Of a DNA stretch of 64,000 bases, positions 1 to 11,458 are shown in pieces. The notes beneath the pieces were generated by a model that saw only the letters and a list, made by a program, of their open reading frames with translations, made no database searches and was not told where the DNA came from. The translations under genes were made by a program, and so were the position numbers. This stretch comes from Ligustrum vulgare (taxonomy: Eukaryota > Streptophyta > Magnoliopsida > Lamiales > Oleaceae). Where the stretch lies: positions 8,618,014 to 8,682,013 of the forward strand of contig OY743169.1 in the NCBI GenBank assembly GCA_963555705.1. The letters are read 5' to 3'. Within the stretch, counting starts at the first letter, position 1; every line of letters begins with the position of its first letter.

Positions 1-350
1 GAGTCGACATTGAAGAGAATCACTAATTTTTGAAAAAAATATTCACTGAGAGCACGCAGGAACACCGATGAAGCCGTTAGTTTTTTAAAAGAATTCACAG
101 AGGGAGCTATAGGAAGAAGACGTAGGAACACAGATAAAGCCGTTAATTTTTGAAAAAATTCACACCGAGAGCTTTGTGGGAAGATGACAGAGGAAGTGAC
201 GAAAATGACGTGAAATTAGGGCTTAGGGTGTTATTGAAGAGAGAGGGCATTCAGGTCTTTTGCATATTACTCATTTTTTTATTTAATTTTAACTTTATTA
301 TTCTGGTCAAAGTCTATTTGACAAAGAGTTTTCTCTGCAAAGGCGAAATG
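1..350. repeat. Imperfect short tandem repeats, no gene
   Basis: No gene was recognised. Three diverged copies of a unit of roughly 60-80 bp lie between about 20 and 180, each with a 'cgttaattttt' stretch followed by an A-run, 'ttcac' and a purine-rich segment. The rest up to the LTR is AT-rich and featureless. Confidence 0.4.
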
Positions 351-919
351 TGTTGGGTTTTGAACCAAAAATGTCTTGGACAATTGATTTTCTTGTTAAA
401 GTGGTTAACTTGGAGACCAAGTTAAGAGTGAAAAGAAAAGGAAGATGATTTTTTTGTATGAATTTCTTTCCTTACTCTGATTATTCTACTTTAACAAGGA
501 AATATCTTGGGACACAAGTAATACACAATTTTGGGTTATGTTTACCTATAAATATGTGTGTTGAGGAGTCAATTAATTGCACATTGACTAGAGAGTATTG
601 TGAGAAAAATGTAGTCTAGCATCTTGGTTTTTCTTGGGTTCTTTGTGGGTTGTACAAAGAAGTAGAAATTGGTAGATGTGGTAAAGCTTGGTTATTTTTC
701 TTATAATACTTGGGGAGTTTGGTGAGTGCAAATTCTATATAATTATAACAATTTATTATATAGTGAAAAGCTTTGGCAAGGGTCCGTAGACGTAGGCAAG
801 TTCCCGAACCACGTAAATTTTTGAGTTCATATTTATTTTCTGGTTTGCTTATTATTTCTTGTACAACAAGAATTCTTGTGGGGTTAATTAGAGAGGGAAT
901 TTGTTTGTAATTCCCAATA
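351..919 (+). repeat. LTR of a broken Ty1/copia element (left copy)
   Basis: The segment opens with TGTTGGG and closes with CCCAATA, an imperfect terminal inversion typical of LTRs. It is followed two bases later by a primer-binding-like sequence and then by copia gag remnants. No second LTR exists in the window, so the start is inferred from the terminal motif and there is no target duplication to confirm it. Confidence 0.5.
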
Positions 920-920
920 G

Positions 921-939
921 TGGCGCCGTCGACGGGGAA
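921..939 (+). other. Primer-binding site, not of the initiator-Met type
   Basis: The sequence starts TGGCGCCGTCGACGGGGAA directly behind the LTR. Primer sites of the form TGGCGCCGT are known from plant LTR retrotransposons that use tRNAs other than initiator Met. The other elements here with a readable primer site (GYP-N1, GYP-N2, GYP-T, COP-Y) have TGGTATCAG-type sites, so this element belongs to a different lineage. Confidence 0.5.
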
Positions 940-1069
940 ATTGACATCTAATTAACAGAGCATCAGGTAGTTTGAAGATTTTTTTGGAGCAAAAGAAAAT
1001 ATGTTTGGAAAGTACAACGTGGAGAAATTTCATTAGAAGATCAATTTTGGCTTGTGGTAAGTATAGATC

Positions 1070-1735
1070 ATGGATGTATTGATTCAGACGGGACTGCAGA
1101 AAGCTTTGAAGGAAAAACCAATCCCGAGTTCTGACAAAGAAACTGAATCTAGCATGAGTGATGAAAATTGGAAAGATTTGGATTTGAAGGCTGCTAGCAT
1201 GCTACAAATGTTCTTGCAAATATTTATGGGATATTTGCTGTGAAAGAACTGTGGGAAAAACTGGAAGAGTTGTATCAGATAAAGAGCTTGTCAAATAACT
1301 TGTATCTGAATGAGCGGTTTCATTCTTTGAGAATGAATGCAGGTATGAAAATCTTAGACCATCTTAGTGTTCTCAATGAAATTGTTTTTGAACTGAAATC
1401 TATTGGAGTTTCGATTGATGATGAGGATAAGGTTCATCTGATCTCTTCCGTCCACGTTTGAGTACATCATGCTGATTTTGATGTACGAGAAGGAAACGGT
1501 GGAATTTTCAGAAGTTAAGTTGATTAGGTTGAAATGACAGTTCATCTGAAAATGCTTTGCTTGTTACTGAAAAGTAGAAGAGAGGTAACTCCATGAATAA
1601 GAAGGTAATGTGTTGGAACTGTGGTAAATCTAGTCATGTGAAAAGAAATTGTCCAAAAGGTGGAGCAAAATCGGCTAACTGCTCAGAGGTGGACAATACG
1701 GCTCTCCTGGTGGAGGGTAGTGATGATGTACTTTA
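1070..1735 (+). pseudogene. Ty1/copia gag remnant with zinc knuckle
   Basis: The frame starts with ATG at 1070 and is then broken by frameshifts and a stop. The middle part (1240-1461) encodes a WEKLEELYQIKSLSNNLYL-like segment and a DILDHL..LNEIV-like stretch typical of the copia gag (UBN2-type) domain. Around 1611-1652 a CX2CX4HX4C zinc knuckle is intact (C-W-N-C ... H ... C), which in this family binds the RNA genome. Protease, integrase and reverse transcriptase are absent. The remnant ends near 1735. Confidence 0.75.
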
Positions 1736-1847
1736 GTAAAATGGGAGTTTCTATTTGTTTCAGTGATTATTTCAAAAACTAGGAGCATCAAACAAGGGTT
1801 AAATGTCAAACCCTCCTAAGAAAATAATTTATTGAAATAATCAAGTC

Positions 1848-1985
1848 ATGGATGTATTGATTCAGACGGGACTGCAGAAAGCTTTGAAGGAAAAACCAAC
1901 CCCGAGTTCTGACAAAGAAACTGAATCTAGCATGAGTGATGAAGATTGGGAAGATTTGGATAAATTGAAGAAATTTGGTGTATTA
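1848..1985 (+). repeat. Second copy of the gag start of the same element
   Basis: About 120 bp from the ATG at 1070 recur here, 778 bp downstream in the same orientation, with only a few differences. Beyond the shared part this copy continues with a LDKLKKFGVLCRE-like reading that the first copy lacks, so neither copy alone is the complete gag 5' end. The stretch to 2235 holds nothing recognisable. Confidence 0.7.
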
Positions 1986-2234
1986 TGCAGAGAAGTGATA
2001 GATGGGGCGATTATGTGGTGAAAACGTACAACGAGACATACATACATAAATTAGATTTTTTTAACGTGAGCAGCAGAGTAACTCCTTATTGTCATGATAA
2101 ACTATGAATTTACTTTTGAAAGGCTACGAAAAAATTGCAAATATTTTTTAAGCCAAACCTTCCAAAGAAAAGAAAAGAAAAGAAAAAACTATTATTTTGT
2201 TCCAAGCCACTCAATTACAAACAATATGTTAATG

Positions 2235-2739
2235 GATTCTAAGCTGTTGCACTACATGAAGGGAAGACCCGAGGAAACAAAGGAGACTTGGCATTGAAAA
2301 TTGACATAAGTAAGGCTTATGATCTGGTAAGCTGTGTTTTCTTGAAGGAGATGATGCTAAAGCTTGGATGTCATTCGCATTGGGTGGACATTATTATATT
2401 GTGTGTCACATAGGTTAATTACACGATCTTATTTAATGGTGAAGAGATTAGACCTATTAAACCTCGATGTGGTCTTAGACAAGGCAATCCGCTCTCTCCA
2501 TATCTCTTTATTCTATGTGGCAAGAGCGGGGGGTAATCGAACAATGGAAGCAATAATATAAAGGGAATTTTAAATACATATGAAAAGGCATCAAGGCATG
2601 CTATAAACCTTGCAAATCTGGAATAAAAAATGAGAATTTCTACATCTCTTCAAGTGTCGGCTTCTCTCATACTAGTAAGTACCATGGACTACCATCGCTT
2701 ATTGGGAAAAAGAAAAAAGATAATTTCAGATTTTTGAGG
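2235..2739 (+). pseudogene. LINE reverse transcriptase, fragment 1
   Basis: Across frame breaks the translation gives the classic non-LTR reverse-transcriptase blocks in order: ALKIDISKAYD (catalytic Asp block), then RPIKPRCGLRQGNPLSP-like and YLFILC (2440-2520), then KYHGLPSLIGKKKKDNF (2680-2730). This is the plant L1-type reverse transcriptase used for target-primed insertion. The usual LLFADD-type block between them is not recognisable. The frame stops at the insertion point of GYP-N1 at 2744 and resumes at 12054. Confidence 0.85.
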
Positions 2740-2744
2740 GATAG

Positions 2745-3007
2745 TGATGCGAATCGCTTTGGTGTTTGGATCAAAAATTCCCACAACAATTTAATATCAA
2801 ACCCAAAAAAGTTAAGATTGTAAAATAAGTGATGAAACTCCTTGACCCAAACTTAATCTAGCCAAAATTCAAAGGTCAACAAACCTAAACCCAATGGATA
2901 GAAATAAGTAAATTCGAAGATAGTGAAAATCAACAACAAACACAAGAATAAATTCAAGTAAAGTTGAAGAACTTCCAAAGATTACAACATAAGGAACTAG
3001 GGTTTAC
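2745..3007 (-). repeat. GYP-N1 LTR, left copy, truncated
   Basis: This matches the first 260 bp or so of the right LTR at 11459 with scattered differences, from TGATGCGAA through 'gaactagggtttac'. It then stops abruptly and RNase H sequence of GYP-T begins. About 330 bp of LTR are missing. Confidence 0.85.
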
Positions 3008-4757
3008 TCCCATATAGATAGTGTCTCCAAATCTTCAGAGCATGCACTACAGCTGCAAGCTCTAAATCATGCGTCGGATAATTCTTCTCATATGGCTTCA
3101 ACTGTCTTGAAGCATATGCAATCACTCTCCCATTCTGCATCAATACACAACCTAATCCATGTTTGGATGCATCGCTGTAAATAACAAAACCACCCGAACC
3201 ATCTGGTATGGTCAACACTGGTGCCGATACAAGTCTGTTCTTTAGTTCTTGGAAACTCTGTCCACACTGGTCGGTCTACTGAAATTTAACACCTTTTCTG
3301 GTCAACTGAGTCACGGGACCTGCTATCTTCGAGAAACCCTCTATGAATCGTCGGTAATATCCAGCTAATCCGAGAAAACTTCTCACATCTCCAACATTTA
3401 CAGGTGTTGGCCCATTCATTACAGTTTCAACCTTAGAGGGATCAACCTCGATGCCACTAGCCCTAACAACATGACCTAAGAAGTCAATTTTCTCGAGCCA
3501 GAATTCACATTTCTTGAATTTAGCGTACAATCTTTCTGCTCTTAATATCTCCAACATAATCCTCAAATGCTCTTCATGCTGCTCGAAATCCCTGGAATGG
3601 ATTAATACGTCATCGATAAAAACAATGAAGATCTTGTCAAGATAATCGTGGAATACTCGGTTCATCAAATCCATGAACACTGCAGGTGCATTCGTGAGAC
3701 CAAATGGCATTACTGTAAACTCGTAATGTCCATATCACGTTCTGAACGCTGTTTTTAGTATGTCAGCTGGCTTGATCTTTAGCTGATGATAACCAGATCT
3801 CAAGTCAATCCTTGAGAAAATAGCCATACCTTTCAACTGATCGAATAAGTCTTCAATCCTGGGAAGGGGATACTTATTCTTTATTGTCAGCTTATTGAGT
3901 TCTTGGTAATCGATACACATTCTCATGCTTCCATCCTTTTTCTTTACAAACAGAACGGGTGCTCCCCATGGAGATACACTTGGCCTGATGAAACCCTTCT
4001 CTTAACAGTTCCTCTAATTGGACCTTCAGTTCTTGCAACTCTTTCGGTGCCATACGATACGGAGCTTTAGATACCGGGGCCACTCCGGGTACCAAATCAA
4101 TGGAAAATTCCACTTGCCTATCAGGAAGGATGCCTGGTAGATCATCTGGAAATACATCACCGTATTCACATACTACTGGCACTGAATCCAAGGTAACTTC
4201 TTTTGATGGTTTGTCTTGAAGACTAACCAAATAGCCCTGACAGTTGTTCTTGGCTAAAAACTTCTCTGCCTTCAAAGCCGAGATAAGGCGAGGAAGTGCT
4301 TTAATCTTCGATCCGTAAAACTTGAATACTTCTTCACCATTTCTGCGAAAAATAACCTCCCTCTCGTGACACATAATTGTAGCACGATTGGCGCTGAGTA
4401 AATCCATACCCAAAATAATATCGAAGTCTTTCATTCGGATAATATTCAGATCTGCTTCCAACATTTGACCATCAAAATCTATTTGTACAATTTGACTTTC
4501 ATATCAGTATCGATAGTACCTCCTGACGATAAACTAACCTCTAATGTACTACCAGTTTCTTCCCCTATTAAGTTCAGTCTCTCTGAACACGCATCAGATA
4601 TAAATGAATGCGTAGCTCCTGAGTCTATAAGAACATATACGGGGATACCAGGAACATAAAATATACCTCTTATCATATTAACATGCTCAAAATGGAAAAG
4701 CACTTTATGGAAATAATTAAGGCATGTACAGAACTTATTGAAATAATATGGATACAT
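3008..4757 (-). pseudogene. GYP-T pol: protease, reverse transcriptase, RNase H
   Basis: Reading leftwards: an aspartic protease with DSGATHSFIS (4479-4757), then ILGMDLL, the DLVPG..PVSKAPYRMAPKEL linker (3892-4464), RT blocks [10 protein letters not shown] (3735-3926), [22 protein letters not shown] (catalytic aspartates), FLGHVV and [11 protein letters not shown] (3276-3710), and RNase H with [10 protein letters not shown] and [12 protein letters not shown] (3008-3218). The frame is broken by a frameshift near 3900, a TGA in place of an Arg codon near 3735 and another stop near 3276. The decay is light, so the copy is not very old. Confidence 0.9.
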
Positions 4758-4839
4758 GCGATCACGTTAGAATCCTCAGCTGCATCCATAGCAAACACTC
4801 TTACTTTTCCCTTTCTGTTCTGGTCCAGGTTCCTCTTCT

Positions 4840-5751
4840 GATTAGAACTTTAGGCAGACGGAGCACGACAGTCTAAGGCAAAGTGATCCGACTGGCCACA
4901 CCTGTAGCAGACACTCTTACCAAATAAACACTCTCCCTTGTGTAACTTCTGACACTTAGCGCAAGGGGAAGTGAAATTGGTCATCTGTCCTCCAGTTGGT
5001 CCTGGATTCTACCTTTTATTAGGCTCCTGATTTCTGTTCTGATTCTGGGTACGATTCGGTCCTTGCCATTTTCTCTTACCCTCATATCTCAGCTCATTCT
5101 GATTGCCCTGGTTCCCAACTTGTATACCCGCATAGGTCGCTGCTTGAGATTTTTTCACCACTTCCCTGTAAGTGGGCAATTCATGCAAACTGACAATCTG
5201 TCTAACGTCCAAGCGCAGACCCCTCTCGAAACGTCGTGCCTTCTTGAATTCAGTCTCCACCAGATGTGGAGTATAACGAGACAATTCTTTGAACTTTCTT
5301 TCATACTGAGTGATATCCAACTCTCCTTGAACCAGATGCAGGAATTCAGTCTCCTTGTGATCCCTGAGAGCTTGTGGGAAAAATTTATCCCTAACTTCAA
5401 CTTTGAATTCCTCCCAGGTGAGAGCTGCTTGCTGTGCCACAGTCCTAGTCCGGGATGCAAATTCCCACTAGAAGCCGGCTCTACCAACTAACATGAATTC
5501 AGCACATATGACTTTCTTGTCCTTCAGGCAAGAAATGTGCCAAAAAATCTTCTCAATCGTGTGAAGCCATTCCTGTACCTCCTAAACAGTTCAATAATCG
5601 AAACCGAGGAACCAGCTGGGGAATGCCTCAATTCCTGGACAGCTTGAAGTAAGTATCTGATAATGGTAGATTGGGTTGTGGGACCCTGTCCTGAAGCAGC
5701 CTAGTCATTGGTCGCCTAATTCAAAGCGGTTTTGATTATACGTCTCGACAT
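4840..5751 (-). pseudogene. GYP-T gag with CCHC knuckle
   Basis: An MSRRI-type start lies at 5751. The clearest part (5009-5440) carries the retrotransposon gag fold signature: WEEFKVEVRDKFFP, then EFLHLVQGELDITQYERKFKELSRYTP and FERGLR. A CX2CX4HX4C knuckle (C-Y-R-C ... H ... C) follows at about 4870-4915. Several in-frame stops in 5440-5751 make it non-functional. Gag packages the element RNA. Confidence 0.85.
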
Positions 5752-6160
5752 TTCCTTTAAAATGAAAACCATGCTCACTACTTCTTAGTCAAATCCTCAT
5801 AAATCATGCCATGTCTAATTATTGATTATGCAAAGTCCAGCTAGGGTTCATCATTTTTAAATTCGAGGAAAAAAATTATTATAAAATCATTCTTAAATCA
5901 TATTATTCTCATTATGCTCAACAGTCGTTCTCTTTCTTTATTATTCGGATACAGTCTCTTTCTCTTTCTTCTAAATCTCATAAATCTTTAAAATAGGTAT
6001 CTGAAATACTGAAATAACGTTAAACATCATAAACTCTTTACCTTGAAGTTGGTGGAACGAACGATGACAGTGGCAATCTTCATTAATAATAATTAAATGA
6101 TGTAAAATGTTTCTTGAAATTTCTTTTTGAAAATTTGCCAGTCTACAGAAATACAGACTG

Positions 6161-6175
6161 GCCCTGATACCATGC
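6161..6175 (-). other. GYP-T primer-binding site (initiator-Met type)
   Basis: On the minus strand TGGTATCAGGGC lies just inside the LTR. It is one base off the usual TGGTATCAGAGC complementary to initiator-Met tRNA. Confidence 0.75.
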
Positions 6176-8290
6176 TGTAGCGCCCCGAGTTCTAAATACC
6201 CGGTTCACCACGTCATCGTCTGGTCTAAACTTAAAAATAATATTTTAGCGAAAGAAATATCTGAAAATTCATTTTTTGGCAACATTAAATAAACTGTAAT
6301 GGTTGATAAAATTTGAAAACATCTATGAAATAATTCAAAATAATAAATCGGACCATTAATATTACAAAACAATTGACAATGTCATAAATTCTCAAATAAT
6401 TGAAAATCTCAAAAAATATCCAATGTTTGGAAATACGGATCATCAAAATAAGATTTTCAATTATTTAACGACTATTGCCACAATCATCCATCACTTGCCA
6501 CCCTTTCCGAAATCTGCAAATATTGTTACAATAGAAATGAGCATTTTATAAAAATACTCAGTAGACTCATCGCCAATTAATTAATCTACATTATAATTGA
6601 ACACATAAATGCAGGCTCTTTAGAAATCATAGGGTGTGGGTTGCTCTTCTCGTGCATTAAAGCACATGGCTTCTCTTTGAAAAATCACAGGCTCTTTAGA
6701 AATCATAGGGTGTGGGTTGCTCTTTCTTCTCATACACTTAAGGCACATAAGTTATGCATAACATCATCATTTATCTTACAGGATATTTTCTTCTTTCTTT
6801 CTCATGCATAAAAGCATATAAGGGGCTGAAATCTCAAAATAGATATTAAATTGTATGGATTGAAATAATTGATTTTAAAAATGAAGGGACTGATTAAAAT
6901 TATTTAAAAATGTAAGGGGCTGAAATGATTAGTTTTAAAACTATAAGGACTGATTTAAATAATTTTACAAACTTGGGGACTAAAGTGCAAATTTCACAAA
7001 AGTTTTTAAAAATATATAAATATATACATATACACATATCTATCTCTCTCTCAATCTGAGAGAGAACGGAGAAGGAAAGGGGAGGCGAGGCGAGGCCCCT
7101 CTTCCCAACCCGGCGCCACAGCCGACGATCTACCGGCGGTATCACCGCTGTCGCGTGGCGATGACAAGGAAGAGATGGTAGAAAGAAAAGAGCAAGGTTT
7201 AGTACTGATTTGGGTGCAAAACCGGGGCTCAAGGAGGTGATTTTCGATTGACAAATCCGGTCAAAACAAACCGGAGGTTGAGGTATGTGAATGTGGGTTG
7301 TTGCTTATGGGTTTTGGGTTTCATTTTTGGGGCTGATTGATGGGGATTTGGAGTTGGGTAGAAGATGGTTCGTGTGGTGGCTGGTGGTCCAGGCGGTGGG
7401 TGGTCGAGGTGATGATGATGATGATGAAGGTAGCGGTGGTGACGGTTTGGTGGTTGGTTCGACCGGTTCTGTGGAGGCTGAAGTTTGGTTTTTCAAAAAT
7501 GGGTGGTTGTGCAGAGGACGAAAATGATGGTGTTGATGCATTGTGGCCGGCGTGTGGTGGCGGTGGTGGAATGAAGAGGCAGTGGAGGCAGTGGCTAAGG
7601 GTAGTGAACGGCTATGGTGTTGGTGCGATTTGCATGACTGGTTGGATGGTGCAGTGGAGCTTGGGTTTTGAGGATGAAGCCAGTGTTGTGGTTGGTGCAG
7701 GGAGAGGAAGTTCTTACCTGACTGCGTGAAAGCTGGTTGATGAGGAAATGAGTTTGAATCTTGTTAAGTCTCCAATTTGTTGTGAATGGAGATGCTGGAA
7801 ATGAGGCTGGAATGGAGTTGAAGCTGGTGCTGGTTGCTGGAAATCAAGGTTGTGGGGTGTGTCGTGAGAGAGGGTGGTGATGAATAATGGAGTGGATTGT
7901 GTAGTGTGTATGAGAGTTTGATAGGTATGGGATTGATGTAGTTGGTGGAGGTATGGGTTGATATGGCATTATGGAAATCTTGACAAGCAAGACACGGAAT
8001 TCGAGAAAATAATACGCGTGATTTCAACTGGGTCGAAAATGAGTGATAAAATGATCTTGACACAATTTGAAATTTAAAACGATTTTGAAAAGAATAAAAT
8101 AAATAAATGAATAATATAATATAATTTTAGAAATTCGAAATTTAATTAAAATCAAATAGACTCGATATTTCTCGACTTGGCTAGACGAATACGTCATGAC
8201 TTCAAATTAAAAATGGGTGAGATCGCAGCGGCACGATTTTCATAATTTTAAAATAATTATTTAAATATGTGAAAATTCTTGGTCGCTACA
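6176..8290 (-). repeat. GYP-T 5' LTR (2115 bp)
   Basis: The termini are TGTAGCG at 6176 and CGCTACA at 8290, an exact 7-bp inversion. The outer end at 8290 joins integrase sequence of GYP-N1 without a gap. Open frames inside (7291-7729 and opposite) are low-complexity Gly/Val/Trp or Pro/Ser reading of G-rich LTR sequence and are not genes. A direct repeat of about 50 bp ('caggctctttagaaatcatag...') occurs at 6612 and 6688. Confidence 0.85.
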
Positions 8291-9536
8291 AACCTCCCGC
8301 AAAAGGGCTTAACCAATTTTGCATTTTTATGTCCACCTAAAATAACTCTTCCATCAATAAACAAGTGCATTAAGTTCAAAGGAGTTAGTAGGTTAAAATC
8401 ATAAGCAATCTCAAGAGTAGAAAATTTTCTATTAGGATGAACAATTTCATTGCAAGCAAATTTGACAAAATGTAGGCAATTTTTCCCACGCTTTAGGTCA
8501 TTTTCAAGGATAGTAGAAAGGGATTGTGTTACAACATGATTAACCACTTTGGTTTGGTCATAGGGTTGTGAATGACAATTGATTAAAATTAAAATTTTGG
8601 TTCCCATTTTTCCTAAGAACCCTCCCAATGGTGGTTAAGAGATTTTGCAATTATATCCAACACAATACCCCAAGGGACATCATGTAAAAGCACTACTTCC
8701 CAAAAGAAAAGATTTGCTATATTGAAAGTATTGTTGCTTCATGACATGTAATAAAATGTAACATTCTAAAAATCCTGCCAACGGCCACAAAAATAGCATC
8801 ATTTTCTTTCTTTGATCTAAGTAAACCCAATATAAATTTTAAAGAAATATCAATACAAGGTTTACTAGGGGCGGGCAATGATGTGCATAAAGCTTGAAGC
8901 AAAAACTTAGACTCGACCCCGTTGCACGTGGTGTATGTACTACAAATATAAACATGTGTAACACCAACTTTCATTTTAGATCAATGAGAATGTCCACTTA
9001 ACAAAGTTAAGGTTATTCCCCAAATGTCCCATCAAGCACCCAACATGTGTCTCTCTTACTTGCAACTCCCGCATAGGACATTTAGGAACAAACAACCTAA
9101 TTTCCCAAAATAAATAATCATCATGCTTAAGGAACCTATCAAAGTCCCTCTTACCACATGATTCTAACATGAAAGACAATTTTGGGTTATTAGCATGCAT
9201 GCCCTTAACGTACTCAACACGAGATGGTTTGGCACTTAGGGAAGTTAGAAGCAAAGTCCTTTTAGTATCAAAATATCCTATTAAACCTCTCCCATGGACT
9301 CCCCTAACTAGAAATTCTCCCATACGGCAACTATACTCACACAAAAACTTGGATTTACAAATTAAGGACACATCATGCCTATGATTTTCACCACATGCAA
9401 CATCTTCACAAGTCAAGAATACACTTGTCAAGTCTACAACAATATCATACAATCCTCTAATATATTCAAAACACAATAACCTTGCATTCAAATAAGTGTT
9501 AGGAGCATACCTCCTAGATATTGAATCGGTTATCAT
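8291..9536 (-). pseudogene. GYP-N1 integrase and RNase H tail, decayed
   Basis: Read leftwards: SISRRYAPNTYLNARLLCFEYI (the end of RNase H, normally ADALSRRY), IRLFVPKCPMRELQVRETHVG.LMGH (integrase zinc-finger lead-in; 8976-9536), then DISLKFILGLLRSKKENDAIFVAVGRI (catalytic core start; 8717-8974), then HSQPYDQTKVVNHVV and KFSTLEIAYDFNLLTPLNL (8257-8628). Several frameshifts separate the pieces. The catalytic Asp positions are altered (DISLKF, VGRI), so activity is excluded. The sequence stops at 8291 where GYP-T begins. Confidence 0.85.
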
Positions 9537-9558
9537 ATTTTCTTTACCTTGATTGTAT

Positions 9559-10764
9559 TTATTGTTGTAGGAAAATGGATTTCTTCCTCACGGCATGCTT
9601 TTGGAGTTTCTTGTTGCTTTGATAAGTCAATCTCACAATTTCCTGCAACAAAGGAGTAACCAAACCAGGGAGAGAATTGTGTGAATATTCAAGTGAAAAT
9701 AATATTTTTGTGGGATCTCTTCGCTCAATTTCTTTTGTGGCACTCTTCACTCCCTCTCATTTTCCCGAGGTAGGAACCTCAACTCTCGACTCTTCTCTCA
9801 CCTCTCCTTTTTCTGGAGTCGTGGCTCCAATTCTCATTACCTTTCCTTCTTCTAGGGACGTGACCCCAACTCTCTTGCTCTCAATTTGCCCAACTTTTGT
9901 TTCTTCATCAATTTTCTCAATCAAATTTTCTTTAGCTTTACTATTTTTCCTTTCTTCCTCAAACTTCTTTTTAAGCTTCATTTGATCTTTATGTACTTCC
10001 TCTAAACTCAAAGGTAGGAGCACAACTTTTTTCCTGTTCATTTTGAAGCTATACCGATTTTTCTTTGTATCGTGTTTCACAAACCTATCACTTCGCCAAG
10101 GTCTACCCAAAAGCATGTGAGTACTGTGCATGGGAACTACATCACATAACACTTGGTTACCATATGTTCCAATGTTGAAAGTAAGAAGAACTTGTTCACT
10201 TACTCTCACTTCCTTATAGTCACCCAACCTTTCCAATATATAAGGATTAGGATGCGTCATTACTGGTAACCCCAAGTTTTCCACCCTACTAGCACTCACC
10301 AAATTTGTGCAACTCTCCCCATTTATAATGAGGCTACAAGCTTTATCATTCACTAGGCACCTAGTTTGGAAAATGCTTCTTTCATGACTCTCTATCTCAC
10401 TAGCATTGGACTTGGATGTTGGTGGATTAACAAACATCTCCACCTTTCTCTCCTCACTACCACTCCCTCCATGGAATGATGAAATTTTCATTTTCACACT
10501 ATCAATACTTTCATCAACTCCATCTCTCCTACCATCCAATCATTCTCCTATTTTCCTACCTTTGCTCCCATTTTGTTCACTACTCCCTTCACTATGCAAC
10601 ATATTCCCAAACTTATCCCCCACTCTTCTCCTATTATTACTTATTTCTCCATTACTCCTATTTGATGTACTATCCCCTCTTGCTTCTAACTTTTCCAACC
10701 TTCCCTCAATCTCCTCCATTTGTCTAGTGAAAGTGGTTGAAAGAGTTTGAAACATCTCTCGCAT
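9559..10764 (-). pseudogene. GYP-N1 coiled-coil/protease reading frame, gag core missing
   Basis: From the ATG at 10764 one frame runs to 9559 with only two or so in-frame stops (10540, 9757). It opens with a helical RQMEEIEGRLEKLEARG segment, then MKISSFHGG, which in full-length relatives is the start of gag. Instead of gag it jumps to FQTRCLVNDKACSLIINGES, the retropepsin-like domain with LVSASRVENLGL and LLGRPW. It ends with a charged linker and TKILF..LLQEI, the stretch before reverse transcriptase. The active-site DG is altered to NG. GYP-N2 has the same architecture. Confidence 0.8.
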
Positions 10765-11458
10765 GTTTTGAATTTGAGCAAAGGAATTTTACCCACTTTA
10801 AGTTTTGAAATTTGACATGTTGTGCAAGTGTGGTAGTGTCCTCACAAGTAATATTTTCACTTGTGCTTCACTGAATTTAGGCTTTTACCCGATAACGATC
10901 TCACCACTCTTGCATTTTTCCACTCAAAGTTTCATTTCTCAAGTTCTCCAAGGTAATCAACTAACCAAGAAGTATAATTCTTGTCAAGCCAAAATAAGTC
11001 ACAAACAAACAAAAGGTATAGGAATAATTAGACACAATAGCAAGTAGAATTTCTTTGCTTGCTATAATACAAGAAAATTGAGATTTGAATGTATGGGATA
11101 ATGTTTTCAAAGGTATGATCACAATAAGCTAGATAAAAGGAATAAGTAGTCAACTAGAAATGTGTTTGGTATTTGAAAAGTAGGATTTAATGTGGAAGTT
11201 CTCCTTGAGGCATTTTGTCAAACACTTAATAGGCTCCTTTGAATTTGCACAAATACACAAATGTTTGTTCAAATGTAATCCACAAAAACTCAAATATGAT
11301 AACAATAGCAATATAACCAATATGTAAGGATTAACAAATGCTCATGGGCATACAATTTTTTCAATTTTTTTGTGATTTTTTTTTTTTTTTTTAATATGAA
11401 TAACAACAAGAATGTAAAGATAGGTTTACCAATTTTAGAGCCAAGCTCTGATACCAAA
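10765..11458 (-). other. GYP-N1 untranslated leader and primer site
   Basis: AT-rich leader between the LTR and the reading frame. Directly against the LTR (about 11445-11456) is GCTCTGATACCA on the plus strand, the complement of the TGGTATCAGAGC primer site for initiator-Met tRNA, which fixes the element's orientation. A T-run lies at 11373-11391. Confidence 0.8.

Larger units (their letters stand above)
3008..8290 (-). mobile_element. GYP-T: chromovirus-like Ty3/gypsy element, truncated at its 3' end
   Basis: A 2.1-kb LTR with inverted termini TGTAGCG/CGCTACA is followed leftwards by primer site, gag, zinc knuckle, protease, reverse transcriptase and RNase H, all on the minus strand. The sequence stops inside RNase H at 3008, directly against the truncated LTR of GYP-N1. 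Integrase, chromodomain if any, and 3' LTR are absent. Tekay/Del-type elements are the likely lineage from LTR length and pol style, but without integrase this is inference. Confidence 0.85.

Noticed and set aside
7291..7729. Overlapping open frames of 78-130 codons on both strands
   Set aside because: They lie inside the GYP-T LTR and are low-complexity readings of G-rich sequence without any domain.
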